A stretch of DNA of 64,000 bases from Theropithecus gelada (GCF_003255815.1 NC_037689.1:140098938-140162937); one strand, 5' to 3'. Counted from the stretch's first letter, positions 12,067 to 24,064 are shown. Made by a program: numbers and translations. Notes: generated by a model from the sequence alone, not told the origin.

Positions 12067-13060
12067 TACGTACTGAAATGGCCCTGTACACTGGATACCT
12101 ACATGTTTATTGATGTGTCTAGCTCCTCAAAATTCATAAATCTCCCACTCTCTAGAAAGTATAATAAAATCAAGATTTCTGATACTAGCCATTTCTTGTT
12201 GATTCAATCTGATTAGTATGGTGTCATAAATATTCTGTATAAACATCTGTAGGGGCTTATATATGGGCAATGAGCTAAAATTACTTCTTGGGGTCATACC
12301 ATGCAATTTTAATTTATTAATCAAATTGGGGGCATATGAGGTCAGATGGCATAACAAGTGGAATTCTCAATTGAATATGGTCGTATTACACCATATAATG
12401 AAAAACTTATACTGTGTTTTTTTCCTCTAGTTTGAGATATAGTTAGGATATATTCCCGCAACCAATGGCAGAATTTCATTTGACTCCCTAACTTGAGCCA
12501 AGTTAGGGCTCCCAGTACCTATCAAACAGTTTATTCCCCTAGGGGAACTGTAGAGTAATTTGCCACTACAAATGACTTGAAAGATTTAAGCCTATTGATT
12601 CTTATAATAGACCTATTTAATTCTCCTATTTGGCCAATAAATAGTCCAATAGGTCTTGGAGAATATTACTGGATGTTGGTAAACTTAATCAAATAGAAGC
12701 TCTATAGCTGCAGTTCAAGGTGAGGTCTTCTTACCAGGGTAAATCAAAACTGCTAATGGTACTTGGTGTGAATGTTTTAAACTGGTGGAAGTACTTTTCT
12801 TCTTGCTGAATATCAGAGAACACCAGCAGCAATTAGATTTTACCCAGGTGTATTGGTACATCTTTATCATTTTCCCTCATGTGTATGTTAACTCTGTTCA
12901 TGCATAGTTAGACGGGAACTGAACCGCTTCACCGTCTTACAGTATATCCATGTTGGTCTGTCCCATTGATAACATATTGCTAAGAGGACCAGCAAAACAG
13001 AAACTATCAGTTTTCCTTGATGCCTTGGAATAACATGCAAACTTGTAGAAAAGAAATATC
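12067..13060 (+). mobile_element. Retroviral pol fragment, ERV-L-like (RT region)
   Basis: An orphan stretch that reads like ERV reverse transcriptase. The box at 12962-12991 translates as PIDNILLRGP, so Y-x-D-D has become P-I-D-N and both flanking catalytic positions are hit. Other weak support is the upstream 'accgcttcaccgtcttacagtatatcc', which resembles the RT region of ERV-L/HERV16-type elements. No LTR borders it directly. It is older and more diverged than the ERV-L copies at 1-4523 and 50358-53631. Confidence 0.45.
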
Positions 13061-14122
13061 AAGAAAGCAGAGCAAATTTCCTAGGAACCAACTAATCTGA
13101 AGGCATGTCAGGACACCTCTTTCATCGTGAAGGAGAAAGACTTTATGTCCCTACAAAATAAATAGTACAATCATGAGCCTCTTTATTCTATGAGGATAGC
13201 ATAACATAACATTTTTATTCTGACACATTTTCACGTGAGCCAAAGAAGAGAAATCTCTTCAGCTGCTTCTGTCATATCTGTTGCTCTTGTGATATGACAG
13301 ATCAAATATGATTAAAGTGTCACTAATATATTGGAATGCTTTATGAAGCCTGTATTAAACTCAGATAGGACAAATTATATTGAAAACCATTAAAGTTTTG
13401 GAGTAAAGCCACAGCACCTCTTAAAAACAACTTTTGAGAAATAATTTCTAAGTTCCTACTGACTGCTGGTATATGTTAAAAAACAGAGCATGAAACAGTA
13501 AGGAAATATGAGATCCAAGTGCTCATGATGAATTGCGTTTATCTGTTACAGCTAAATATAGAGTTCAGCATGTCAGAAAGTATTTTTTCATCATGTGGAA
13601 ACTGTAGACCCTAAAGGCACAAATAACTTTTATGAATTTATTTTTTTACATTCAGGAAGTGATCTTACTCATACTACAATTATGTCTCCCTCTCAATTGA
13701 CACCGACGGTCTTATGAGAAATTTTATGACCAGTTCACTGAGAATGAAAAGTAAACATTTGAATCTGGTTTGCAGATATTTTATGTAGAATATGCTTCAT
13801 TATCCAAAATTAAACTCTACACTGTTATAGCTCCACCCTGAAATGATCCTAAAGGACAATAGAAAATGCAAATCTCAGTGGAAAGAAAGTAGAGCAATCT
13901 AATCGGAAGATCATTCATATTAGAAAAGAATATTTTCAGGCTCTGGCACTATTATTTGATGTTCATCTACATATCTCTTTCCCAGCCTCCTTGTCTTTAA
14001 TCTACCAAGATTTTATCTCCCGTGTGCCTGATCATCCAACAAGAGCAATGCACACTACTTTATAGTTGATGTGGAGTCCTAATCATAGACTGTCTTTCCT
14101 TGAAGGAAAAGTAAACAGCAAG
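13061..14122. other. Unassigned, possibly more ERV-internal sequence
   Basis: No gene, RNA or named repeat visible. Position next to the pol fragment makes degraded ERV-internal DNA possible. Confidence 0.35.
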
Positions 14123-14127
14123 AAAAC

Positions 14128-14492
14128 TGTATTAGTCCGTTTCCATGCTATTGATAAAGACATACCCAAGACTGGGCAATTTACAAAAGAAAGAGGTTTA
14201 TTGGCCTTAGAGTTCCACACGGCTGGGGAGGCCTCACAATCATGGCAGAAGGCATGGAGGAGCAAGTCACATCTTACGTGGTTGGTGGCAGGCAAAAAGA
14301 GAGCTTGTGCAGGGAAACTCCTGTTTTTAAAACCACCAGATCTTGTGAGTCTCATTCACTATCACAATAACAGCATGGGAAAGACTCGTCCCCACGATTC
14401 AATCATCTCCCACTGAGTCCCTCCCACAACATGTGGGAATTATGGGAGCTACAAGATGAGATTGAGTGGGGACACAGAACCAAACCATATCA
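14128..14492 (-). mobile_element. THE1 (MaLR) solo LTR
   Basis: Plus strand starts TGTATTAGTCCGTTTCCATG and ends AACCATATCA, with 'catacccaagactgggcaattta' and 'cctcacaatcatggcagaaggc' between, all reverse THE1 LTR. It is 365 bp, the normal length. Flanks AAAAC (14123-14127) and AAAAT (14493-14497) are a 5-bp target duplication with one change. Confidence 0.93.
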
Positions 14493-14497
14493 AAAAT

Positions 14498-14869
14498 ATT
14501 GAGAATTTATTGGGACATAGCAGACAAATAATATTCATTAATATTCCACATGTGCTTTTGTCATCTAGTCCAGTGATTCAAATGAAAAATAACAACATGG
14601 GTTACTTTAGAGGTTAAGTATAATCTCAACAACATGGAATTTCCTTCAACTAAGCAGACATATTAAGTGCCACCATCAATAAGCCAATATTCCAGCAACA
14701 GCAACTGGTGCAGGTTATATGATATAGGGATTAATGGACTACCTGGTCATAGGTCATAAGTGGATTACATTGCATTAATTCCATTTTGTAGAGGGCAAGA
14801 TTTTGTCTATACATATGAATGTATTTTAATTAAGATTTACTATTCACACCCATCCTTTCTTTTCCAGCA
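14498..14869. other. Unassigned spacer
   Basis: AT-rich, no recognised element. Confidence 0.5.
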
Positions 14870-15609
14870 TGTATTAGTTTGCTAAGGGCATCCATAACAA
14901 AATCCTACAGTCTGGGTGTCTTAAACAATGGAAATTTATTTTTTCACATTTTTGGAGGCTAGAAGACCATGACCAAGGTTTCAGCAGGTTAGAGTTCTGA
15001 GGCCTCTCTCCTCAGCTTGCAAATGGCTGCCTTCTTGGTATGTCCTCACATAATCTTCTCTGCGTGCATTTACTCTTTTTATCTCCCTGTGTGTCCTAAT
15101 CTCCTCTTGTTGTAAGAACATCAGCTAGGCCAGGTGTGGTGGCTCATGCCTATAATCCCAGAACTTTGGGAGGCCAATGCAGGTAGATCACCTAAGGTCG
15201 GGAGTTTGAGACCAGCCTGGCCAACATGGCAAAACCCCCTCTCTACTAAAAATATAAAAATTAGCCAGGTGTGGTGGTGGGCACCTGTAATCCCAGCTAC
15301 TCAGGAGGCTGAGGCAGGAGAATCACTTAAACTCAGGAGGCAGAGGTTGCAGTGAGCCAAGATTGTGCCACTTCACTCCAGCTTGGGTGAGAAAGCGAGA
15401 CTCCATCTCACACAAAAAAAAAAAAAAAAAAAAAAGAAAGAAAATAAAAAAAGAACATCAGCTTTATTTGATTAAGTTTCATCCTGACAGCCTCATTTAA
15501 CTTAATCAGTGTTCTACAGGCACTATCTTCAAATACAATCAGATTCTGAGATACTAGAGGTTAGGGTTTCAAGATACGAATTGGTGGAGGCACAGTTCAC
15601 CCCCTAAAA
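14870..15609 (-). mobile_element. MLT1-type MaLR LTR split by an AluS
   Basis: Left part 14870-15127 begins TGTATTAGTTTGCTAAGGGC. The right part, 15464-15609, ends just before the second target copy. The family string 'gggtgtcttaaacaatggaaatttatt' and the 'gagatactagaggttagggtttcaa' block match reverse MLT1B. CAGCA at 14865-14869 and 15610-15614 is a perfect 5-bp target duplication. The terminal CA on the right has become AA. Confidence 0.85.
15128..15450 (+). mobile_element. AluS inserted in the MLT1 LTR
   Basis: Complete Alu with a long A-rich tail (15414-15450). Flanked by perfect 13-bp copies of AAGAACATCAGCT at 15114-15126 and 15451-15463. The interrupted LTR rejoins cleanly across it. 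Confidence 0.95.
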
Positions 15610-16653
15610 CAGCACTTATGAAACATTTAGTACAATTATAATACCTCATACAATTTTCCTTCTGCCAAGTAAACTGATTCACAAAGAAGTATGAGTGGAC
15701 TGCCCATGTGATTCCATGGAAACTAACAAATACCCAGTGACTGAGGGATAATTTAACTCACTTCTCTCAAAATCTGATAATCAGGAAGATTAAAACATTA
15801 CTAAAGGTACTTACTACCTGAACCACAAAATTAACAGGTTTACTTTAAGTAACATATACAGAACCTATTTTTTCAAGAACAAATGAAACATTAACAAAAA
15901 GGTATTTTCTACTATGTCTCAAAGGTATTTTAAATTAATACTTAAGAATCCAAAATACACGTACCACAGTCTCTGAGTATGGCATAATAAAATGAGAAAC
16001 CAATAATGGATGCTTTTATGTATAACTCAAAAATTAGAACTTTGGAAATAAATAAAAGCACGTGAATCAAATAAAAAACCATGATGGAAATTATAAAGTA
16101 TTTAGAGCTGAAAGGCAAGGGAGACATTACATAGCAACATTTGTGATGTGCAAGCAAAAGAGAACTTAGTGGAAAAAGTATGGGTACAAATGCATGCATT
16201 ATAAAACAAACAAAATGATCAAAAAGTAATGAGCTAGTTCTTCCATTCTACACATTAGAAAAACAGAAGGAACTCATAGAGATAGAGAGAACAACAAAAA
16301 TTAATGAATAGTAAATAAGAAGTAGATTGAACACACACTAGCATTAGTTCTTTGAAAACACATAAAATTGGCAAACTGCTTGCAAGAGTATACACGAGAA
16401 AATAATTCTAAAAATGAAAACAGATATAACTAAACCTTAAAGAGTGTCTCAAATAGTTTGGGGAAGTTTGGGAAAATTTGAAATGGACCATGCGAACTAT
16501 CAGAAATGACTCAAGAGAAATTAGAAAATATGAATATATCTATAACTATTACAGAAATCAATTCTATAAGTTATTGTTAACAATGTCCTCCTATAAGATT
16601 CCAGGCCCAGAAGACTTTGTATGTCAGTATTGTTAAATGCTCAGAAAAAGAGA

Positions 16654-16958
16654 TTTTTTTTTTAGACGGAGTCTTGCTCTGTCACCAGGTTGAATGTCAC
16701 CAGGTTAGAGTGCAGTGACATAATCTCCTCTCACTGCAACCTCCGCCTCCCAGGTTCAAGTGATTCTCCTGCCTCAGCCTCCAGAGTAGCTGAGACTACA
16801 GGCGCGCACCACCATGCCCAGCTAATTTTTGTATTTTCAGTAGAGACGAAGTTTCACCATGTTGGCCAGGCGTGTCTCGAACTCCTGACCTCAGGTGATC
16901 CACCCGACTTAGCCTCCCAAAATACTGGGATTATAAGCGTGAGCCACCGCACCAGGCC
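16654..16958 (-). mobile_element. AluS with a small internal duplication
   Basis: Reverse Alu with T tail at the left. Near its 3' end a short tandem copy is present: TGTCACCAGGTTGAA is followed at once by TGTCACCAGGTTAGA (16681-16710). The target duplication is unclear. Confidence 0.9.
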
Positions 16959-17017
16959 CAGAATCTTTTATTGAAACTGTTTCAGTTAAAATTTTAAAAA
17001 AAGAAATTCTTATTTCA

Positions 17018-17066
17018 TTCATATACATATATGTATATATGTGTGTGTGTGTATATATATATATAC
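17018..17066. repeat. (TA/TG)n microsatellite
   Basis: Alternating purine-pyrimidine tract just downstream of the Alu, inside the L1M. Confidence 0.85.
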
Positions 17067-17930
17067 AATTTTATTAATCTAGAAAGGATTTGAAATCTGA
17101 GAAGTGTTAGCATGAGAAGGAAACATTAGAAATTTCTGAACAGAGCTGCAAATATCTTAAATAGAATATTAGCAAACTGAATCTAGTAGTATATAAAATA
17201 TATGATAACACAATAGATTTCTTTCAAGATGAAAATATTTTGTAACAAAACAAATCTATTAAATCACCTTTAAGAGACTAAAGAAAAATTACAGGATCAT
17301 ATAAATGAAAGCACAAAAGAGCATTCAGTAAAAGAAACAGATATTTCTAATAAGAACTCTTAGCAATCTAGATTATTTGGGAAATTTATAAACTATATTC
17401 ATCTAATATGTACAACAGGCATACATAAAGTGACTGACTTTATCTTTTATGTCAGAAGAAGCCAAAAACTCTCATTCTCACTGCTTATTTTTCATATCAT
17501 ACTAAAATTACTAGATAAGAACAACTGAAGCAAAATAAATGAGAATAAAGGAAGTGGAAACAAATATAGTTTTATATCAACATTAGATTCCATTGATAAT
17601 ATTAATAAAACTTTAAATAACTAATTATACAACTAATAGGAAGTGTGTAATATTTATAGATAAAAAATGAAATTTTTGCTGAAGTACTAAAAAGATGACC
17701 CAAATAATCGGAGAGACTAACGTATTTCTTGAGAAAAAGGCGCTGTTTTAAAGATGTCAAATCTTATACATATCAATCTATAAATTAAATAATGACATGA
17801 TGAAAAACTTGACAGCATTTTTGTAAGCTTTTTTTAAAGATTATAAGCCCACTTATTTGTGAAAATTAACATATGAATTTGGAAAAAGCAAATGAAACCA
17901 TAAAAAAGTGGACAAGAGGGAAAGTAAGTT

Positions 17931-18209
17931 TCAAACTACTGACCTCATTTCCCCCAACTGACCTCCCCAGAGGCAATAGCTATTCATATTTTTGTGCATT
18001 TCTTCCAGAGATAATCTATATATATGTATGTGTATGTGTTTGTTTATGTATATAAAAATACACCCATTTCTATGGAATTGTTAGCATAACATTCACACTA
18101 TGCTTTACTTTCTTTCTTTTAACTTTTTACCGAGTATATTTTGGAGCGAAATCCTATTGACACATATATATCTACCCCAACTTGGAAATTGCTAGATAGT
18201 ATTCCAGGA
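17931..18209 (-). mobile_element. L1M 3' UTR fragment (left part)
   Basis: Reverse old-L1 3' UTR wording ('cctccccagaggcaatagctattc', 'tctatggaattgttagcataacattcacac', 'tattttggagcgaaatcc'). The right part resumes after the MLT1 at 18705. Confidence 0.55.
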
Positions 18210-18704
18210 TGTATTCGTTTTCTATTGTTGTTTTTAAAATTATCACAAACTTTGTGGTTGCACCACCAAACATTTAATTTCTTACAGTACTGGGGGATCA
18301 GAAGTATGAACTCAAATAAACTCAAAGTTTTGGGAGGGCTGGTTTTCTCTGGAAACTCAAAGGGAGTATCTGTTTTCCTGTTTTGTTTGTTTGTTTCTTT
18401 TTTTCAACTTCTAGTGACTGACTGGTTTTATCCCTTTGTTTGTGGCTTCCTCCTCTCACCACTCCAATCTGTTTCTACATTACACTGTCTTCTCCTCTGT
18501 AGTAATGTCTCTCATTGCTTTCCTCCATAAAAGGACACTCGTGATTATATTGGACCTATGTGAAAAATCCAGGATAATCTCCCAATCCCAAATTATTTTA
18601 TTTAATATCATTTTCAAAGACCCTTTTGCTATATAAAGTGAAATATTTTTAAGGTTTTGGGATTAGAAAGTGGATATCATGGGGAAGTTATTCAGTCTAC
18701 CACA
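18210..18704 (-). mobile_element. MLT1-type MaLR LTR
   Basis: Plus strand runs from TGTATTCGTTTTCTATTGTTG to TTCAGTCTACCACA with 'cacaaactttgtggttgcacc' and 'aaggacactcgtgattatattggacc' in MLT1 order. It is well diverged. It splits the old L1 3' UTR, so it is the younger of the two. Confidence 0.7.
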
Positions 18705-18850
18705 TATTATAGTAAGATAACAAAACAGATTTCACTACTTCCCTAACAATGAGTATTAAAGTCGTTTCTAATTTTTTGCTACAGTAGACAGAACTTCAAT
18801 GCATATCTTATAAAAACATGTATACATACATATATGTAATATATAAAATA
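18705..18850 (-). mobile_element. L1M 3' UTR fragment (right part)
   Basis: Continuation of the element at 17931-18209 ('tttctaattttttgctacagtagacagaacttcaatgcat'), ending in a TA-rich tract near 18820-18850. Confidence 0.5.
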
Positions 18851-19213
18851 TATAAATGAGGGAAGGCAGGAAACTTATCCTTGATAGAGGTCAACTAATT
18901 TAACTCCCTCCTAAAAACAAATTTTAGAACTCTAATGCCTGTTTACCACATGTTGTGTTTATCTTTCAGAACTCTCATAAATCTAATTTTATTCATTGAT
19001 TCTTTCCATGTTTGCAGGTGGTTTATCATATCATGATCAAAGCAGGACCTCTTCTTTGCTTCCCTTATAATTTATATACACCTTGACCCATATATTTTTC
19101 TAATTGCATTGGCTAAGATTTCAAATGAAATGTTCAATACTCATTGGGAAAGTGTGCAGTATTGCCTACCATGTTTCTTTTTTGATATTTGCCAGTCTGA
19201 CAGGTAAGAATGG
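18851..19213. other. Unassigned spacer
   Basis: No element or gene recognised. Confidence 0.5.
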
Positions 19214-19795
19214 TATTTTTAAAAAAATATATTTTAAGTTCTGGGGTACCTGTGCAGAACATGCAGGTTTGTTACATAGGCATACACGTGCTGTGGTGGT
19301 TTGCTGCATCCATCAACCCATCATCTACATTAGGTATTTGTCCTACTGCTCTCCTGCCCCTAGTCCACCATCCCCTGACAGGCCCTGGTGTGTGATATTC
19401 CCCTCCCTGTGTCCATGTGATCTCATTGTTCAACTCCCACTTATGAGTGAGAACATGCGGTGTTTGGTTTTCTGTTTCTGTGTTAGTTTCCTGAGAATGA
19501 TGGTTTCCAGCTTCATCCATGTCCCTGCAAAGGACATGAACTCATCCTTTTTTATGGCTGCACAGTATTCCATGGTGTACATGTGCCACATTTTCTTTAT
19601 CCAGTTTATTATTGATGGGCATTTGGGTTGGTTCCAAGTCTTTTCTATTGTGAACAGTGCCGCAATAAACATATGTGTACATGTGTCTTTATGGTAGAAT
19701 GATTTATAATCCTTAGGGTATATACCCAGTAATGGGATTGCTGGGTCAAATGGTATTTCTAGTTTTAGATCCCTTAAAGTTCTTTTAATGTGATT
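19214..19795 (-). mobile_element. 5'-truncated L1PA/L1P insertion (3' UTR and end of ORF2)
   Basis: Reverse L1 3' end: 'ctggggtacctgtgcagaacatgcaggtttgttacatagg', then the last part of ORF2. The final ORF2 stop is at 19430-19432, following codons ending M-F-S-L-I-S-G-S. ORF2 is kept in frame up to about 19795, where the element is cut off. About 580 bp long. The 197-codon plus-strand frame across it is an antisense shadow. Confidence 0.9.
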
Positions 19796-19859
19796 ACAGC
19801 TATTTTTGTTTATTGGTATGAACCATGTGTTCATGTTCATTTCCTATTTTTTATGCTTT

Positions 19860-20340
19860 TATTCATTTTGAAAAATTTCATTTTTTAAAAATTATTTTAT
19901 TGTAGTAAGAGCACTTAACATGAGATCTACTGTCTTTAAAAAGTATACTGTAAAATATGGTATTGTTAACTATAGGCGTACTGTTGGACAGTAGATCTCT
20001 CCCACTTACTGATCTTGCATAATTGAAATATTGTGCCAGTTGATTAAAAAAAAAATCCCCTTTTGCCCCTCTCCTGCAGTCCTTGGTAGCCACTATTCTG
20101 CTCTCTGATTTTATGAGCTTGACAATTTAGATACGTCATGTAAGTGGAATCCTGCAGTATTTGTCCTTCTGTGACTGTCTTATTTTGCTGAACGAACATA
20201 ATGTCCTCTAAGTGCATCCATGTTGTCACATATTGCAGATTTTCCTCTTTTGAAAAGCTGAGTAATGTTCCATCAAGTGCATATACCACATTTTGTTTAT
20301 CCATCCACCTATTGATAGGCCTTTAGTTTGTTTCCACATC
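19860..20340 (-). mobile_element. L1M fragment
   Basis: Old reverse L1 3' region ('ccttggtagccactattctgctctctg', 'gaacataatgtcctctaagtgcatccatgttg'). It stops abruptly at about 20340, where L1 sequence of the opposite polarity begins. Confidence 0.65.
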
Positions 20341-20344
20341 TTGT

Positions 20345-20665
20345 CTGTGAATCTCTTAGAAAAACACTTGGGAGAAAATACTCATCACATGAGTGATTTC
20401 CTGAATATGGCACCAAAAGCATAGGTAACAAAAGCAAAAGCAGACAAGTGGAACTACATCCAACAAACAAGCTTTTGCACAGCAAAGAAAGCAATCAATA
20501 GAACAAAAAAGCAATCTACAGAATGAGAGGATATAACAGATATGAGATTAATTACCAAAATACATAAGAAACTCCTACAACTCAATAGCAATGACAATAA
20601 AAGAAAAACAAAATAAAGCAACAAAAAACCAAATACTAATAGCCCAATTTAAAAACAGGCTAAAG
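20345..20665 (+). mobile_element. Inverted L1M ORF2 segment
   Basis: Plus-strand L1 ORF2 ('gcacagcaaagaaagcaatcaatag', 'gatatgagattaattaccaaaatacataagaa'), flanked on both sides by minus-strand L1M. This head-to-head arrangement resembles the 5' inversion that twin priming produces, or a later inversion. Confidence 0.65.
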
Positions 20666-20669
20666 AACT

Positions 20670-21480
20670 GAATGTTATTTAAACAAATCCTTTGACAAAT
20701 GTGCTGTAAATATTTGTCTCAGTTTGTCAAGTGATTTTTTCTTAATAACATTTTGATATGCAAGTGAATTATTCTGCTTTGCAAGCGAATAAAGTTTTAT
20801 GTAGTTAAATTTGTATTTTTTCATGGCTTCTCTAATATTGGTTTTGCTTAAAAGAACTAGGCTAACATTATATGAAAAATTTTCACACTTTTCCTGGTAC
20901 ATTATGGGTTTTGATTTTTATTTCTAAACAGTTGATTCATCTGAAATTTTGTTGTAACAAGATAGGGACACAGCTTTATACATAGGCGACTAGCCAATTG
21001 TCTCAGCACCATTTAATGAATAAACCCCACAAATTTAAAATATTATAGTTAATATGTAATAATTGACACTTTCAGTTGGATCTCTTTTTGGATCTATCCT
21101 GTTCATTTGTTCTGTCATTCTAATACTGTACCAATTCCTACTAGTTTTAATAATCGTATCTTTGTAGTATTTTAAATTTTGATAGGGCTGGTGCTTCCTC
21201 ATTGTCTTTCAGAATTTGGCTGGCGGTCTTAAAGGTTTATTTTGTAAATGTGAACTTTAGAACCTGTGTCTATAATATAGTATTTTATTGTCCAATTTTA
21301 AGATATTTTATACTGTATACCCAGATTTTTCTGAAAAGTTTTCACAGTATCTTAAAGATTTCTTCACATGAGTACTGAATATTTTTGTTTAATATTTCAT
21401 GTGTATTTTAAATGGGAACCTTTCTTTGATTTCTAAGTTTTTTATATTTTGAAAAGTTATTATTTTTAATATAGTCCTTT
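20670..21480 (-). mobile_element. L1M ORF2 fragment
   Basis: Reverse old L1 ('ggacacagctttatacataggcgactagcc', 'tctcagcaccatttaatgaataaacc', 'gatagggctggtgcttcctcattg'). No frame kept. Confidence 0.65.
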
Positions 21481-21559
21481 CTCAATGAGTCACATTGTGG
21501 AATCATTCTATTATTTTCCCATTAGTTTTAAATATATTTTTCTTTTAAAATATGCAACA

Positions 21560-21879
21560 GGCCAGGCGCAGTGGCTCATGCCTATAATCCCAGCACTTTG
21601 GAAGGCCGAGGTGGGTGGATCACGAGGTCAGGAAATCGATACCATCCTGGCCAACATGGTGAAACCTGGACTCTACTAAAAATACACAAAATTAGTCAGG
21701 CGTGGTGATGCGCGCCTGTAGTTCCAGCTACTCAGGAGACTGAGGCAGGAGAATGGCGTGAACCCCAGAGTCAGAGGCTGCAGTGAGCCGAGATCGCACC
21801 ACAGCACTCCAACCTGGGCAAGAGTGCGAGACTCTGTCTCAAAAATAAAAAAATAAAATAAACATAAAAAAAGGAAAAG
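21560..21879 (+). mobile_element. AluY/S
   Basis: Complete Alu with an A-rich, T-spotted tail. Flanks AAAATATGCAACA (21547-21559) and AAAATATGAAACA (21880-21892) form a 13-bp target duplication with one mismatch. It carries 'cacgaggtcagg' as in AluY. Confidence 0.92.
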
Positions 21880-21892
21880 AAAATATGAAACA

Positions 21893-22262
21893 CATGCAAA
21901 TGGCACACAGTTTCAAAGTTACAAAGCTGTCTGTGGGTAATATAAGTTACCATACCCTTCACCCCTAGACCCCTATTTCCCTCTCCTAAGGCAAACATTT
22001 TGATCAATTTCTTACTAGGGCACAGCACAATATTTTCACTCTGAATTTTTTCTCTACAAGTGCATATGGTACTTACTCATTCCATGACATTTATATACCA
22101 TAATTTATTTAATCATCCCCAAACTTATGGTCATTTAAGTGATTTTCTGCTCTGGAAATACTTATCCATATATTATTGTGCACCTATGGGACCATAATTG
22201 TAAGACAATTTCCTAGAAGATAAGTTGCCTGGTCAAAGGATACATAGATTTATTTTTCTGTT
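21893..22262 (-). mobile_element. Old L1 3'-UTR-like (L1M or HAL1) fragment
   Basis: Wording such as 'cccctatttccctctcctaaggcaaacatttt' and 'gataagttgcctggtcaaaggatacatag' matches reverse L1M or HAL1 3' ends. Low-level match only. Confidence 0.45.
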
Positions 22263-22395
22263 TAGACATTTTATATATATATGTGTGTGTGTGTGTGTGT
22301 ATATATATACATATATATATATACACACACACAGAGACACACATATACACACATATGCGCACACCCACACATACACATATATACATATAAATTTA
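22263..22395. repeat. Compound TA-TG-TA-CA microsatellite, palindromic in outline
   Basis: (TA)n, then (TG)9-10, (TA)n, then a CA-rich arm to about 22380. TG on one side and CA on the other can pair, so the tract is an imperfect inverted repeat. Confidence 0.85.
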
Positions 22396-22879
22396 ATTAT
22401 CTTTGTGTAAATTATTCCTGGACTTGCTATTTGAAGGAAGTTGAAGTGAAGAAGGGGGCAAGACCATCGTACAGGCTAGCAGGTGAGAATTTTACTGTGA
22501 TTTACAGTTCTGTTTTATAAGCCAGTTCTGAGGTCTTCTTTTCTCCCCAGCAGACCTCATATCAACAATATAGAACCACTCATGTGAAGTTTCTCTCGTC
22601 CTTCTTGCATTATTATTGCCAACAGGCTTGCCAGGGGCTTCTTTATTCAGGCCCACTCTCCTTACTTCTCAAATGTGTTGTCAGGTTGCGTTCAGAAAGG
22701 CTTCCTCTGTCAGCCTCATTATTTGTTATTTGTTCCCGTTATGAACCAATTGTTGTTGTTCTCTTCAATATTGGACACTTAGAATAGTGCTCAACCACTG
22801 GACTGAGATTAGTCATGAGAGCCCTACCTCAGTGTCTTCTCATATCTGTTTGACTTTCACTCCATTTGGAAGCCTTTTC
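22396..22879. other. Unassigned spacer
   Basis: No gene or named repeat seen. Confidence 0.45.
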
Positions 22880-24050
22880 TCATATATATACATGGGGGTT
22901 ATGGATATCTCCAAATCTTATTGAAGATAATGTTTGTGTTATTTTTATAAACGTGATATTTATTGCTTTTAAGGGTAAAATACCTGAAAGACAATGAGAA
23001 AACAATTCCATTTATTCTGTTATTTTAAAATTGAAAGTCTCTAATCCCTTTCCATTGATTCTTTTGTGTATTCTATGTGTATCATATTACTATAAATGAA
23101 TAATATGCTTTCTTGTTTTGCATTCTTATGCCTCATTGGATTGGCTCCTATATTCACAGCAAAATTAAATAGCCAAATTAATGGTGGCTATTCCTCCTTT
23201 GCTTGTGCACTTAATGGAGTCTGTGGCCATTGGGGCCACCCTAGCTCTGGGGCCATGTGTGACAGCGTGAACTTGGGGTCTGTGGGTGCTAGCCTGGTGC
23301 TGAGGCAAGCCTAGATCATGAGGCCATGAGAGTCAGACTGGTACACGGGGCTGGCCTAGCAATGGGGCAGGCCTGGAGGCAGGGCCTACTGGGACAGGCC
23401 TGGCAGTGGGACTGGCCTGGAACCTGGGGCCAAAGGGACCTACGTGGTGCTAGATTTCACTGGAGTGGTTTAGGTGCTGGGGTCCAAGGCAAATTCTGGT
23501 GCTCACTTTCTTCTCCTTCCTTTTTACAGAAGATATCTTTGTCCACACTGTGCTCCCTGGGGTTGGGGTAGGTGTGACATGGGTAATGTGAAACTGTCTT
23601 GACTACCCTCTTCAGTGTATCTTTTTTGTTTCTATGCTACATCCAGGTGCTAAAATTTCTCAACTGGTTGACTTAGTTCTTGGGAAGGTATTGTTTTGCA
23701 CAGACAATTGTTCCAATTGATGTGTCTGGGAAATGATGGGCACTGGAGAATCCTATTCTACCATCTTTCTCTTTGAATTTCTCAGTTAAGCTGGCCTTTT
23801 GACTTGATAAGGGTAAACAGCAACATCATATTGAGAAAGTATACATTTATCCCATTTTTCCAAGTTTAAAAATATATTTAATAATGTATGTTTTGAATTA
23901 TTTTCTTGAAGCATTTAAGCAACTGTCAAGTTGATATGTGATTTTCCTCTTTGTAATCTATTGAAATAATAGAAAAAATATTTCTGTATTTCTTAATACC
24001 GTATCTTTTCCACATCCTGGCAAGATCCTAATGTGTTCATTGTGAATTAT
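22880..24050 (-). mobile_element. L1M with 5' UTR (23211-23775) and flanking ORF2 pieces
   Basis: On the minus strand the stretch ending at 23775 reads AAAGATGGTAGAATAGGATT and on into a GC-rich leader, as the 5' end of an old LINE-1. The leader covers about 23775 down to 23211 and is the most GC-rich patch in this part of the window. Left of it (22880-23210) and right of it (about 23790-24050) are AT-rich ORF2-like pieces on the same strand, so the element is internally deleted and abuts another L1. Confidence 0.55.
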
Positions 24051-24064
24051 TCTCCAAGAAGACA

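Larger units (their letters stand above)
15830..17930 (+). mobile_element. L1M ORF2 region, split by an Alu
   Basis: A-rich plus-strand LINE-1 of an old class. ORF2-like words survive at 16230-16640 ('gaaaaacagaaggaactcatagagatagagag', 'attctataag...aagattccaggcccagaag') and at 17100-17930 ('gcaaactgaatctagtagtatataaaa', 'caaatgaaaccataaaaaagtgg'). No open frame is kept. The sub-family is not assigned. Confidence 0.6.

Noticed and set aside
19104..19697. 197-codon plus-strand frame
   Set aside because: Mostly antisense to the L1 3' end at 19214-19795; not a gene.
23211..23775. GC-rich patch as a possible CpG island or exon
   Set aside because: It reads as an old L1 5' UTR in reverse, and CpG is depleted despite the GC content.
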